Below are positions 1 to 11,068 of a stretch of DNA of 34,291 nucleotides, in pieces (the stretch's first letter is position 1; each line of letters starts with the position of its first letter). Source of the stretch: Rhizophlyctis rosea (lineage: Eukaryota > Chytridiomycota > Chytridiomycetes > Rhizophlyctidales > Rhizophlyctidaceae); the NCBI GenBank assembly GCA_027596075.1, contig JADGJC010000374.1, positions 2,295 through 36,585 on the forward strand, in the 5' to 3' direction. The position numbers were made by a program, and so were the translations under genes. The notes beneath the pieces were generated by a model. It had not been told where the DNA came from and ran no database searches. It saw only the letters and a list, made by a program, of their open reading frames with translations.

Positions 1-1832
1 ACTCGACCCACCCATCCCACCATCCCCCTTCCCCACCATCCCAACTGCCCGCCCCACCCCGCCAGACGCCTGCTTCTTGATCGCAGGCACCGCAGCCGAT
101 GGCGCAGGTGCGGGACGCTGTGAAGAAAAAATCAACAAAAGAAAGTGTCAATTCAATGTCGCGTCAAACAATTAAGTGAAAGAGCACGAAAATTGCAGGC
201 AAGAAAAAACGCACCTTCTGTCCACCCGCCGTCAACCCCCCACCACCAGTACCAGAACTACCACTCCCACCCCCCATATTAATCGCCACAAACTGTATCC
301 CCGCCCTCTTCGGCGCCGCTCCATCCCCTCCATTCGCATTCGTCGTGTCCGTATTCGACTCTGCTCCGTTCGTGGGTGGGTTTGAGGGCTTGGAGTTCTA
401 CCCATTCATATTAAAAAAAAATGACGTAGGTTAGATATGATGGTGATAGAGAATGGATGCATTGATGGAAACTTACGTCAACAACTTCATCATCATCCGG
501 CAAAATCTTCGGAATCCACGTCGACCGCTTTGGTATTGAGGCGGGAGTGTGTGCTTGATCTGCGTTGATGGGACTTTCCAATACCAATGGTGTGCCCGTT
601 GTGGACGACGTCGTTGTTCCAGTCTCTTCAGAGGATTTCTTTTGCTGTGAGAGGATGTCAGATGGGCAGGCATCGGTCGAGGGAATGCGGTGAAACACAT
701 ACAGGGATTTTCAAACGGATAAGGATGGGAGTGGTTGTTGGTTGTGATTGTGGTTGTGGTTGGGGTGTCGGTGCGGGTGTTGATGTTGCTGGGGGTGCGG
801 TTGATTTCTGATAGTGGCGTATGAGTAAGATTGATTAAGGGCCCGTCATGATTGTCAAGAGGGCTTACCATTTGGTCTGGAGTGGGTGGCGTTTGACCTA
901 GCATGAAAAGCAACGACACCGTTAGCTCTCAGTGGTAAAAGTTCAATCTCATCTGTTATTTCTGTAGAAAGGGAGACTCACCGTCATCTTCGTCCTCCGA
1001 GTCTGTGTACTGCATTGCAAGAAGCGTGTTAGGAGACAAATCGTAGAAGGACCCATCCAATTCAGATCACAACTCACAATAGCCTTCTTCCTCTTCTTCT
1101 TCACCCTCCCCTTGCCTTCCTCCTTCGCCTTCCCACCCTCTTTCAACCCCCTCTCGCTCTTCTCCGAACTCCTGCGGACCAAAGTCCCCGTCTCCTCATC
1201 CTCCGAGTACTCTTCGATATCGGCCGCCGGTGCAGCCGATGCGGAGGGTTTCCGTTTGACGAGACGGCGGCGTTTCGGTTCGTTTGCGGGCGGGGAGGGG
1301 GAGCGTTTTGATGATGCGCGGCGGAGTGGGGATGGAGAGCGGGATGCGGAGACGGCGGATGCCGAGCGGTGCCGTTTCAGCTTTGGCAGTGGGGCTTTGT
1401 GTCCGTTTCCTGTGTGCACGGTCAGAATGGATTCGTCATCTGGTGCTGCCAGTACACTTGCGATCCGTTCGCCAAAGCTCACTACCTCACCCAACCCGAC
1501 GGCCACCCAATCCATCTCATTCGCTAAAGCACACTACCTCACCCAACCCTCACGCTACGCGTGGCCTCCCAACCCCACCCACCCACCCAATCCGTTCGGT
1601 TCGCTCACATCGCCTCCATCCACCCACCCGCCCACAACAACTCACCATTAGCACTGACATTAACGGATGCACTAGGTCCATCACCAAAGGCCGGCTGCTG
1701 CTGCGGTGGCGGCGCCGTAGGAGTGCTAGCAGCATTAGCAGGAGCGGGAGTGGGTATTTTTGGAGTTTTCCGTTTGAAGTGCAGTCCCTGAAGAGCAGCC
1801 TTCATCGGGTCCGAAGAAGGAGCAGCACTCAT
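1..1832 (-). CDS. Unrecognised low-complexity, probably nuclear protein; 8 exons, 3' end beyond the window
   Basis: Exons in transcription order: 1832-1646, 1523-1078, 1009-982, 897-869, 807-703, 644-477, 397-215, 117-1. All junctions are GT-AG and the phases agree, giving 421 residues with no stop before the window edge. The start is the ATG at 1832, the first in the open frame. The N-terminus (MSAAPSSDPMKAALQGLHFK) is followed by a Pro/Ala/Gln-rich stretch. Exon 2 opens with a more ordered stretch (MDWVAVGLGEVVSFGERIAS) and then has RS/SP dipeptides, a KRRRLVKRK basic cluster, an acidic EEYSEDEE patch and a Lys/Arg-rich segment. Exons 3 and 4 are only 28 and 29 nt. Exon 5 ends ILIRLKIP, exon 6 has PDDDEVVD, and exons 7-8 are Gly/Asn/Ala-rich. 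A nuclear, chromatin- or RNA-associated role is inferred from composition only; I recognise no family. It is divergent from the HMG gene. Confidence 0.7.
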
Positions 1833-2929
1833 TGTTGGTGGTGTTGTTATGTCAGCAGGTGTTCATTTGCCGTTAAGGTATGTATGTATGCGGGGATGCG
1901 GAGCGTGGGAAAATCTGGTGGGAAGGAGCGCGGGAAAGTGTTAGGAAGGGTGTGATCTGGGGCAGGGGAGCGTGAGAAGATACCGTAGCTGAGGCTTACA
2001 GTCAACAGGGATGGGGACGCGCAATGTGGAGTGCCGAAATGGGGAGATTGTGTGTTGGTTATAGATAGTTGGTATTAAGTTATGGTCGTTGAATTGACGT
2101 AATAGATTGTGTTTACAGCACAGCAAGCTGCGGGTGTGGGACAGTGTTGCAAGTAAATTTTTGGGGGAGTTGGACACGCCTCATCTGTGGGGACCCGAAT
2201 TGTCGGGGAGGTAGTGGCTGGCATTTGGCTGCATGGCGTATGCATTTCCGGTGTGCCACCACCACATCGGACACAAGCCGGACATACCCATTTCACCCGA
2301 AAATGATTAGATTGAGGCCGTGCTTTGGGGTTTTGCCTTTGGGGCCACACATTGTGCTGAGCACTCGATGCGTTCATATGATGGATCCAGAAGGGGGGCC
2401 TGTCCCTCTGTCGGGCCTCCAGGCCAGCACGCCCACTCATGTGATGACATAATCTGGCCAGCAATTTGAGCCATGGCCCTGGTCTAAGCCCCATCATATT
2501 GAATCATTGGCCAGAATGGAGAGACGCGTTTCCCTGTGGGGGCCCACTTCAGGCCCAATGGCCCATTCACCTCCAAGCACAATCAGTCGAGTCCCCCCTC
2601 TGACCCCCCTCAGGAAATTCCTGGTAGGAGAGGGGCTTCATAATCCCCCTGCCCAAAATCACATCTTCATTCGAACAAGCAACCCCCCTTCCTCTCATAC
2701 AAAACGCGGCCGGCAACTCGTCCTCTAAGGTGAGTCTTCCTTCCCTACTGGCCCGGGTCTTAGTCAATTAATAGCCCATAAGAAACGCGACACCCCTCCT
2801 GCCACTCTCACACCCACTTTCCCACACACATACAGCACACATATATCACATACACACTTTCCCACACGACCATCACTACCAAACACCCCTCCAAACCCAC
2901 ACAACAACTACAACACCACCAAAAAAGCA
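1833..2929. promoter_or_regulatory. Divergent intergenic region between the low-complexity gene and the HMG gene
   Basis: About 1.1 kb without a supported gene. It holds a CGTGGGAA octamer at 1904-1911 (72 nt upstream of the minus-strand ATG) and TTCCCACA octamers at 2819-2826 and 2859-2866 (111 and 71 nt upstream of the HMG ATG). An E2F/MBF-type site lies at 1930-1937 (GCGGGAAA, i.e. TTTCCCGC on the minus strand). A GGCC-dense stretch lies at about 2340-2570 (for example AGGCCCAATGGCCCATT). The last 110 nt before the HMG ATG are CA-rich and probably contain its 5' leader. No clear TATA box was seen. Confidence 0.5.
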
Positions 2930-3923
2930 ATGGCCAAGGACCAAAAGCAACGTACAGTCGCAGCATCGCGCAAGGCAGCTGGGCCCGCCGAAGGAAAGCG
3001 CAAGAAGAAGGCAAAGAAGGACCCTAACGCCCCCAAGAAACCCCTCTCCGCTTTCATCATCTTCTCAAACGAGAACAGGAACAGGATCAAGGAGGAGAAC
3101 CCTTCCGCTGAGTTCCGTGAGTATTGACTTTCAACTGCTTAAGTCTGGCATACATAGCGTGGGAAAGGAGTGATCTCGCGGTGATCATTGCGCGAACGGT
3201 CGGCAGATATGTCGGCAACGTTGGAGGTGGGACTGTGGGAAAAATCTACTGTTTTTTGGAGCGTGGGAACGCGGAGCCAGGAGTCATTGTGGAATGCAGA
3301 TCACTTCAGGTGCACAGCTTTGCTCTGTGGTAGAGGCTACTGCTTCGACAATCGGCAAATCCATCAGCATGGGTGCTTCAGCGACTGGATGGCACCAGGC
3401 GAGTGCTGGAGCAGGGGAGCAGTAGATCGTCTAGTGGGATCCACTGGGATTGATTGCAGCAGATGGACGGTCATAGCAAAGACACTTTCCCACGCTACCA
3501 GAACTTTGCATCACCACTTTCCCACGCCTCGCATTCCACTAAACTAACAAATCCCGCTTACCACAGGCGATATCGGACGGCTGCTAGGCAACGCATGGAA
3601 GGAAATCACCGAAACCGAGAAGGAGGTGAGCGTCATCCATTGATATCTGAAGCTACTATGTGCATCCCCACCACTGCCCATCCCGTCACATTCCCACGCT
3701 ACCGCGTCAGACCACAAAACTAACCAATCCCCACCTTACTTATCACAGAAATACAACAAGAAGGCCGAACAAGACAAAGTACGGTACGAGAGGGAAAACG
3801 CCGCGTATCAGGTACACATCACTCTCACCCTTCCCATTTCCATCATCTTCTTCGTACTCACAATCCCACCAGGCCGGCGGATCAAAGGACGACGACGACG
3901 AGGAGGAGGACGAGTCTGAATAA
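2930..3923 (+). CDS. nhp6: NHP6/HMGB-type single HMG-box protein with acidic tail, 4 exons
   Basis: Exons 2930-3116, 3567-3625, 3749-3811 and 3873-3923 join in phase to 119 residues ending at TAA. The order is a short basic N-terminus with GKRKKKAKK, then DPNAPKKPLSAFIIFSNENR, the classic start of an NHP6/HMGB box. The box continues as EFRDIGRLLGNAWKEITETE and KYNKKAEQDKVRYERE. A strongly acidic tail (DDDDEEEDESE) is encoded almost alone by the last exon. Proteins of this family bend DNA in the minor groove and act in the nucleus with chromatin remodelling and transcription complexes. Budding-yeast Nhp6 lacks the acidic tail; metazoan HMGB proteins carry one. Intron 1 is unusually long for this window (450 nt) and, with intron 2, contains six CSL-like octamers. 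The ATG at 2930 lies in GCAATGG, a good context. Confidence 0.93.
3158..3698. promoter_or_regulatory. Cluster of CSL-like octamers inside HMG-gene introns 1 and 2
   Basis: CGTGGGAA occurs at 3158-3165 and 3262-3269 and TGTGGGAA at 3234-3241 on the plus strand. TTCCCACG (the same site on the minus strand) occurs at 3487-3494, 3519-3526 and 3691-3698. All lie in introns (3117-3566 and 3626-3748). YGTGGGAA is the known consensus for CSL (CBF1/Su(H)/LAG-1) proteins, a family that includes fungal members such as S. pombe Cbf11 and Cbf12. Binding here is inference. Confidence 0.45.
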
Positions 3924-4077
3924 GCGCTCTATCTCTCTCAGTACCCTTGTAGTTCGCCATCCAATGACCTACAAGGAGGAGTGATGTTCGGCGGGTTGTA
4001 ATGTTCGATGATGGGAGGGGAAAAAACGGAGTCGTCGCTGATGATTTGTGCATGTTTCTCTTCTTTTCTTTTCTTTT

Positions 4078-4130
4078 CGAATAATGATTTAATATATTGC
4101 TAGTGTTTTTTGCTGATATACGTTGGTTGA
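4078..4130 (+). repeat. Diverged repeat copy 1 (HMG gene 3' flank)
   Basis: It begins CGAATAATGAT (4078-4088), followed by AGTGTTTT (4102-4109) and TATACGT (4117-4123). The same three words recur in the same order at 6782-6828 with spacings within 2 nt, and T/C-rich runs precede both. This copy starts about 155 nt after the HMG stop codon. Confidence 0.5.
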
Positions 4131-6781
4131 TGGGAACTTTGTTCGAGTTGGCACGTGTGACCCCCTCCTACATCAAGGGCGCCGTACCGTTCTTTTTCCA
4201 CGCGTCAAGCAACAGCCGTGGTGAGCATCTTTGCCAGGCGTATCCACTCCAGCAAGACTCCTCAGACCGCACATTGATCGTCCGTTTTCAAATGGATCAC
4301 GAGCGGTGAGCAAAACCCCTTGCGATCCATACTCAAAGCGAAACGGCCGGCAGACTTCCTTCTTTTTTCCGTGTTGCTATCCCCTTCTCAGGAAACAGCC
4401 ATCCATGCGTTATGGTCGCAATAAAGCCTGTCAACCCTTTGGGTCCGTTACCAGCCCTCACCCGACTTCAATCTCCGGTCCTCCGAGTATCGCCGTATAC
4501 CTTGCATGCATGTCTTTTGTTTTTTTCCGTTTGTGACATATGGGCGGAAAGAGTGTAAAGCAAACAACAAACAAATGCACAAAAAAAAGCAAACGTACCA
4601 CAGGGGTATCAGTCTCTCATCAGTCGCCATTTTGGAGACCCGATGTATAATGATCACGATGAGCTTGGGATGGAGTCTTTGGACGTCGATGTTCTCGAAG
4701 TGTACTGGTTGATAGAAGAACGCTGACGGAAACGAAATGTAGGTTTATATTCCATGTGACAAGTGTCAGATATGATGAAAGTTACAAAAGATTGAAAGAG
4801 GTTTCGTTTGATTGAGACCCCTTGATTGAAACTCATCAATTCGTTCGTTTTTTTTTTTTTTTGTCCCCCTTCTTTCTGTCTTTCTCTTTGCAGAGAAACG
4901 GTTTCGTTCTCATACGTTACTCCCGTTCTTGCATATAGATTCTGCGGACGTTTACTCCATGAAGATGCTAGTGAAGTTGGTCGCTTTGGTGCAAGTCGGT
5001 TCGGTGAACCAAAATGACAGGTGGATCATCTCGGACTTGGATCGTTTGTCATGGCACGTGGCTATAGGTACCTTGCCTTTGAGTGAATCCGCTCCCTGTA
5101 CTATCCCAATCTTTTTTTTTGTCTCAAGTCCGGGCAAGTATTGATTCATTTCTCCGTACTGTCCGATTTCGGAAGCCCATACCCTAATACCATACCAGTC
5201 GCAGCTTTCATGTTTCGTCCAAAGTATCTTGCACCCCCTCCAATGCAAGTCCAACATGCCAATGATAAACCCACGCCTCCAATTGGGATGAAAGCCGCGC
5301 TTTTGCATATTTCAAAGTATACGGAAGATGGGCGAAATGGAAACAATCGTCTTGTTCTTATCCTTTTCTTTTTTGGCCTTCGTTTCGGGGAGTCTCGCAA
5401 GATTCACACCAAAGGGAAAATTCAACCTGATTCACTTTATCGTTCAGTCCCACATAGGAACATACCGAAATCATGCCCAAACTCTTGCTCGTGGATGCAG
5501 TAAGTGTGTCGACTCAGACGGATCATTCCATTTGCCAATCCTATCGAACATTCGTTTTGTGCCTTGGTCAACGATGTGAAGATTGTTATGATAAGCGAAG
5601 ACGAAGCACATCAAAGTAGGGAAAAAGGAAAACAAAACAAGACGGAGAAACATTGCGTGTATCGATGGACCCATTCATCTCAAGACTTGGGTGCCATAAC
5701 GGAATAACGACCAAATGGGTATGATTCCTTCCCCGCATGGTCGTGACAAGTGAACCACATTCTTGAGCTTCTTACACTCGAAAACAGGCCACCCTCTAAA
5801 CCTCAGTCGATCATATTGGGATCTCACCACGCGGTTTGGCCATGTCGTAAATCGCGCACATTTTGAAAAAATCTCCATTGGCAGGCCCCAAACTTTCAAT
5901 CAAGCAAAGTCCTCAGCTCTCTGTGTTTCTAATGTTGCAAGGTCTGGAACCCAAAGCCCATAGATAGTCACAGGAGAAGATGTTTCATATGCCTTGTGTG
6001 ATTTATCAGGTTTGTTTTCCACCAATATTTGATGGGAGAAATACCGCCATCCGTAGCTCTACAAAAGGCAGACGAAAAAAGAACGGCAGAACCAAATAAG
6101 GCTGGGATGAAGGAGGTCGGATGTGCCTGTTGAACTCCTAGAACGCCTCCCTGTTAGCATCGTTTCCCGGAAGCATATTCGATGAAGGGATGGTAAACTC
6201 TTTTTTTTCTTATCAATATCGTGACGGCTAAGGGAGTTTCTCGTCCAAACAACCACGTCAAAAACCTGTGAAGTAACGATCCATCAACATACACTGGTCA
6301 AATGGCGATTGAGGTGTGCAGGAGCACTGCGTATGAGGTGAATTAGAAAGCGGCGTCTGTTCGCTGTCCGGGCGATCCACCCAAACGTACACGTTGTGTG
6401 ACCCGCCATACACATATCATATCAACTTTCTCTCCTTTTTTGTCTGGTTTTGTGAAAGCTCTGACTCGGAGGCAAGGCGAAAAGCGTCACGACCATTTTG
6501 TGCATGCATCCGCCACACGGCCATCCGAGGAATGGATAGCTACGATGCGCCTCATTGGAGGGTATGAGATCTTTTTGCCCTCAAGATCGCAAAATATCGC
6601 CCTTTGCAACCATCACATCCTGGTACGAGAAAGATAACAGAAAGCATAATCGGAAACTCGATTACACATGTCTATGATCAAAAGCTAGACCTTTGCGATG
6701 AAGAGGCAGCGTGGAAAGAAGAGAGGGAAAAAAAAATAACTCAGAAAGCTGTTGTAATTTATCTTTTCCCTTTCTTTTTTC

Positions 6782-6835
6782 CGAATAATGATGTTTGATA
6801 AATTCCAAGTGTTTTGGCGCTTATACGTGTATTTG
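6782..6835 (+). repeat. Diverged repeat copy 2
   Basis: CGAATAATGAT at 6782-6792, AGTGTTTT at 6808-6815 and TATACGT at 6822-6828 match the layout of the copy at 4078. No HMG coding remnant is visible just upstream, so this is either a dispersed element or a duplicated 3' flank. Confidence 0.45.
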
Positions 6836-7308
6836 ATCCAATCCCACAATTATCAATAGTTAGTACAGGTCGCGCGCCTGACAGGCTGTTATCGGGCTTC
6901 CGAGGGTACATCCCGTACAACCAGGGACTTATGATGACCTTTTTTTACCCTCGTTGCACAAGCCAACAGTGTTTCGACTCACCATAGGTCTCTAGTTTTA
7001 TGTAGACACCCCTTATTGCCAGATAGATCATCCGTGTTTCGGACGACATACTGCTGTGTTGCGTATACGCCAACCCCATGGTATTGAGCAGCGCGATCAT
7101 ATGAACCTTTTTTTTTCCTTGTGGCGAATGGATTGGCCTTACATAACCTAATAAGGCAGTGATCCCACACGTATCGGGAAGCAACAAAGTATATCCGGAT
7201 TTCATGTGCGGGGATGCGCAAGGCGGTCTTTCCGTTGAAGGCATCCCACTCCCAGATTTCAAGTTGTTTTCTTTTGTGTGCGTATTTCAAGTGAGCAAAG
7301 TCATCAAT

Positions 7309-7568
7309 GGGGCTCCTCAAACATGACTTGCAGGTTGCTGTTGCAGGTTGCCGAAGAGCGCGATGATTGGTTGGCTGAGCCACGTCCGGCAACCAGCATC
7401 AGCAAAAAGCAGTCCTCGAGTTGCTTTTTGATGTTGCCGAATGCCGAACAACACTACCATTTTTGGTGAATTTGCCCAAAATAGGGAAGAGCGTGTGAAT
7501 TGCAGAATAAGGTACTTTCCGTGCAGCAATCTGCATCAGCAACCTGCCGGACGTGTTTGAGGAGCCCC
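7309..7568. mobile_element. 260-bp foldback / MITE-like element with terminal inverted repeats
   Basis: The left arm GGGGCTCCTCAAACA (7309-7323) is perfectly inverted at 7554-7568. After a 6-nt mismatched spacer, GCAGGTTGCTG (7330-7340) is perfectly inverted at 7537-7547. The centre is itself a hairpin: CAAAAAGCA (7403-7411) pairs with 7422-7430, and GGCAAC (7388-7393) with 7433-7438. No convincing target-site duplication and no transposase were seen, so a non-autonomous foldback or MITE origin is inference. Confidence 0.55.
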
Positions 7569-9427
7569 TTTATTCGAGGCCTGATATTTTTCACGATTGG
7601 CACGTTGGATATCCTGTTGTTATGAATATGGGGATTGGATACACTTCGCGTAGGAGGGGGTGCTATTGCTCAGGCCTTGGACATGTCTTTTCATTTCCCG
7701 TGGAATCCTTGCTGTCGTTTTTGCGTTTACGGTCAACGATATGACCGTATTTTGGTGATAGAGTTGGAGGCGGCTTATGTCGTTGACATGGGCGAGGAAG
7801 CAGTAATGCCGTACTACTTCACTACGTTGCTTTTGGCGTTGTTCTTCGAAGTTTGCCGCCTGTGAGCCAACCCATCCGTTTCCGCTCAATATGTCTCGGA
7901 ATTTTTTTTCCTTTTCGTTTTATTTTGGCATCAGGTGCAAGATATACTTTTGTTTTCATTACTGTCATGCAGCCACCACGTATCCGAATAGCACACCCCC
8001 TTTCCCTCGGTTTGCCAACTGAAACCTTTTCAAGTCAGTTTGAGGGTAGGGCTGGTGTGCAGCTCCTCAAGACGTGGACGTATCGTTATGGTATAGTTTT
8101 TTGTTGCCTTTGTCGACCGCATTTGGAAATTTGACTAATATGCAGACAGCACGTTACTTCTCATGTACGGCGAAACAAAGAGAGCAAACAGGTACGCAAT
8201 TTGCACTGTGCGATTGGGTGAATTCGTCAATACCTACGGGTCGCATCGAAAACTAATGATGTCAGATCTGACAGGTATGAGGAGCCCCGTTGACTGTCGC
8301 TCACGTCCCTCGATGCTGGTCCCCCGTGCAATATCCCACATCGACTTCTCGATGTTAATCCGTGTTTCTTCTTTTTTCCGTTCCCTGATCTGTCACCACC
8401 AACTCCACGATCTCCATTCTCTTTGACATTGTTACAAAAAAGGGTATGGAGTCGCCGTTTCATACTCCTTCGTATGTCACATACTCAGTGAGTACTAAAT
8501 TGGCAACGTGTTCTGTCACCTTTTGGATGTGGGTGTTGTGGTACATATTTGAAGGCTGAAATGATAGGTAAGGGCCTTGGTCCTTCTCGTTCGAATGATG
8601 ATTTGTGGACATTGCTTAGCGTCTTCGCTTCATCCTTCTGTTGATGTCGGCCATGTTGTCGGTCGCCGACTGTTGATCACCGGCAAGATTCATTCTCCTA
8701 TAACGAGGTCTCCCAGTCCTTTTTTTGTCGCTGGGTCAAAGTTGTGAAAAGTGATGTTCCATACACTCATAAAAGGAGGAGAAGACTTTTTCTATCAGAC
8801 TCATGAATGGGAGAGGGCCGTAATTCATGGTTATCACGAAAACCCTCTTAAGTAATGGTATACGGGTACGCTGTTGGCATCAGTTGGCCCTTCGGCCTGC
8901 TCCGTGTTTCGTGAGATGCGCCTCACTGAGTTGGAGCACCCAAGTCGAGATATGATTCATATGAATGATGGTAGCGCTATCAGCTGACAGGAATGATTCT
9001 CGTTTTTGGAAAGGAATCGAAAGGCTGGTTGAGTCTGTGTTTCATCGTTTTTGTCACAGCGGCCGGAAGGTTCGCACTTCAAATTGGCGCAGATGATCGA
9101 TGGAGAGATAGATTAAATGCGGGTCGAACATGCTCTCGCTTTGGCCTCCAAACGACAACGGATAAGTCGGTCTTGCTGCCGGGCTACTCTTGTCCTACGC
9201 CCGCCTTGTGAGCTTTGAGACACACTATGGCCGATGTTCATGATCGAATTGAAGATTGCCCAGTTCGCTGTGCTCATAAGGCAGTGGGGCGAGTGCTTGT
9301 GTTACCAACGTTAATAATCAGAAACGTTGCCCGCGAGGCCCGCGGCGCTGCGACCCTGCCACTGAGAAATTTTGTGCGGTCTAGGCACAGTTGCTGGAAA
9401 GCTTTGCAGACGCTGGGAAACGGGTGC

Positions 9428-9433
9428 TATAAA
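9428..9433 (+). promoter_or_regulatory. Putative TATA box of the GPI-protein gene
   Basis: TATAAA within GTGCTATAAATGC, 107 nt upstream of the ATG at 9540. This is a plausible core promoter position given a leader of some tens of nucleotides. Judged by sequence and distance only. Confidence 0.45.
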
Positions 9434-9539
9434 TGCTCCATCCACCACCATCCATGCCCTTCAAAAGAGTCCTTTTGTCTGTCAATACATCTCCCACCCT
9501 GATATTTCTCCTGCCTGACTACTGAAGACCAGCATCAAC

Positions 9540-10299
9540 ATGATCTCCAAATCACTCCCTGTTGCCGTGCTGGCGATCGCCAGCGTTGCATCGGCTCAAA
9601 CCACCACACTCGCTACCACTACTGTCACCACGGACTTCCCTTTCCCGACCAACATTATGAGCATGTCGATGCCCGCCATGCCAACCATCCAACCCTCCGC
9701 AGGCGCAACCACCACCTCAGCCTCCACCATCCCGAGCACCACATCAAAATCCACCGGCACCGCCCCAACATTCTCTCCAATCCCCGACACCATGTCCTGC
9801 GATATGGTCCTCGACGGCATAAAATCCCAAACCTACAAATGCATGACCCTCTCCGACGCTCTCTTCGTCAACACCCAAACTGACGCCAACGCCGTCATGA
9901 TCGGTTGGTCAAAGTGCTTGTGCGCGGGACAGTTGACCAGGAGCAATCCTTACCTCCAAGCGCTTGTCGGAAGATGTGCGAGCACTTTACCCAAGGATGT
10001 CGTCGCGACGTACAATAATGATATAGGGTACTGCGAGAGTGGGAACTATGCCCAAGTTGCGGTGGATCAGCAGATGAAGATTAAGGTTGGCCAGACGGTG
10101 AGTTTTTCGTGGGCGTTGCTTTCGTCCCGTAAGAGCTGCAAACTGAACACGTTGTGTTTGATGCACCTTTCCTCAGAGCTACACATACAATGACGGAACG
10201 GGCACCAAGGCCAGCGTCTCTTCTGCCGGCGGAATCAAGGCCATGTCCTTCGGTATCGCTGCTGTGAGTGCAGCTGCTGTCCTTGCCAGCATCCTCTGA
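9540..10299 (+). CDS. Secreted, probably GPI-anchored Ser/Thr-rich cell-surface protein, 2 exons
   Basis: Exons 9540-10097 and 10177-10299 (79-nt intron, phase 0) encode 226 residues. Residues 1-19 form a signal peptide with a VASA-Q cleavage site. Residues 20-80 are Ser/Thr/Pro-rich, as expected for an O-glycosylated wall stalk, and Met is unusually frequent at 40-48. A compact domain at about 85-170 contains six cysteines (87, 101, 126, 128, 146, 165, including a CLC pair) that could form three disulphides. The C-terminus has small residues (KASVSSAGG) followed by a hydrophobic tail to the end (SFGIAAVSAAAVLASIL), the pattern of a GPI-attachment signal. Location at the plasma membrane or wall is inferred from these signals; I do not recognise the cysteine domain. 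Third positions are C-rich, as in the other intact genes. It is convergent with the RGS gene. Confidence 0.85.
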
Positions 10300-11068
10300 A
10301 GATCTATCCATAAATATGATTCCATTCGGCTTACTTCAAAGTTTATCATTCATCATGCTGGTCATGTATGCCTATGTATAGTCAGTTTACATCATAACTT
10401 ATTGAACAATGGAATTCCGCTGCTGCGTCCATCTTAATAGAACAAATCTATGTTGCCCACACGACTGTGATATTTTTCGAGAACGTTTGATCACTGGGTA
10501 GCACGCTTATTGGGGAGTATATTCGTCCATTGTGCAGCCTAAGAGGATGGTGGATGTGCAGTGATAACAATGGTCGCGGCTGGGAAACAGCGGCTGGTTC
10601 ATCACGAGCTCGTGCATACGCAGACCGGAAGTTGAGCTGATGATGTCGTTTGGTCATTGGGGCATCGCACCAGGTTGCGCATCAGGTTGACGCACCTTGC
10701 CTACAAGTACCGGTAACTCCTTCGTTTCAACAATCACTGGTGGCCCTTGGGTGGATGTTTCCAGTGTATAGATGCAAAGGGACAATCAGTGTCAATCAGT
10801 GTGGCCGGTGGACGGACTATCTGAATTGCTACAAAAAAAAACGGCCAACGAGCCATCCTCGTCACCCTTCGTGGTCGTGTTGCCCCTACGTCAGGTGCCT
10901 CGATGTTGAAGCATGCTTTTTGAAACGTATATTCCATGCAGAAGTCCTCGCAGCCTCACATTTTGACGATTAACTCTACCAAAGTATGCCCACCTCACCC
11001 ACCCTACTATATAACATCTTTTCCGCCTCCCAAGTTTCCAAAACTCTACATCCATATAGAAGAGCAAA
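10300..11068. other. Intergenic region between convergent genes
   Basis: 769 nt between the 3' ends of the GPI-protein and RGS genes. Short frames only. I see no gene, RNA or repeat in it. Poly-A signals were not assigned. Confidence 0.5.

Larger units (their letters stand above)
3924..9539. other. 5.6 kb tract without a recognisable intact gene
   Basis: Only short reading frames on both strands and many T or A runs. A few stretches look like old coding sequence (for example the minus strand at about 6950-7390), but they change frame and match no family I know. Two structures stand out and are listed separately: a diverged repeat of the HMG 3' flank and a foldback element. No rRNA, tRNA or transposase was recognised. 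Confidence 0.5.

Noticed and set aside
3188..3547. 119-codon ORF downstream of HMG exon 1
   Set aside because: It lies wholly within HMG intron 1, whose borders are fixed by the HMG box sequence.
8056..8290. Possible second foldback pair (GCTCCTCAAG and GAGGAGCCCC)
   Set aside because: Only about 10 matching bases per arm and no extended pairing; too weak to call a second element.
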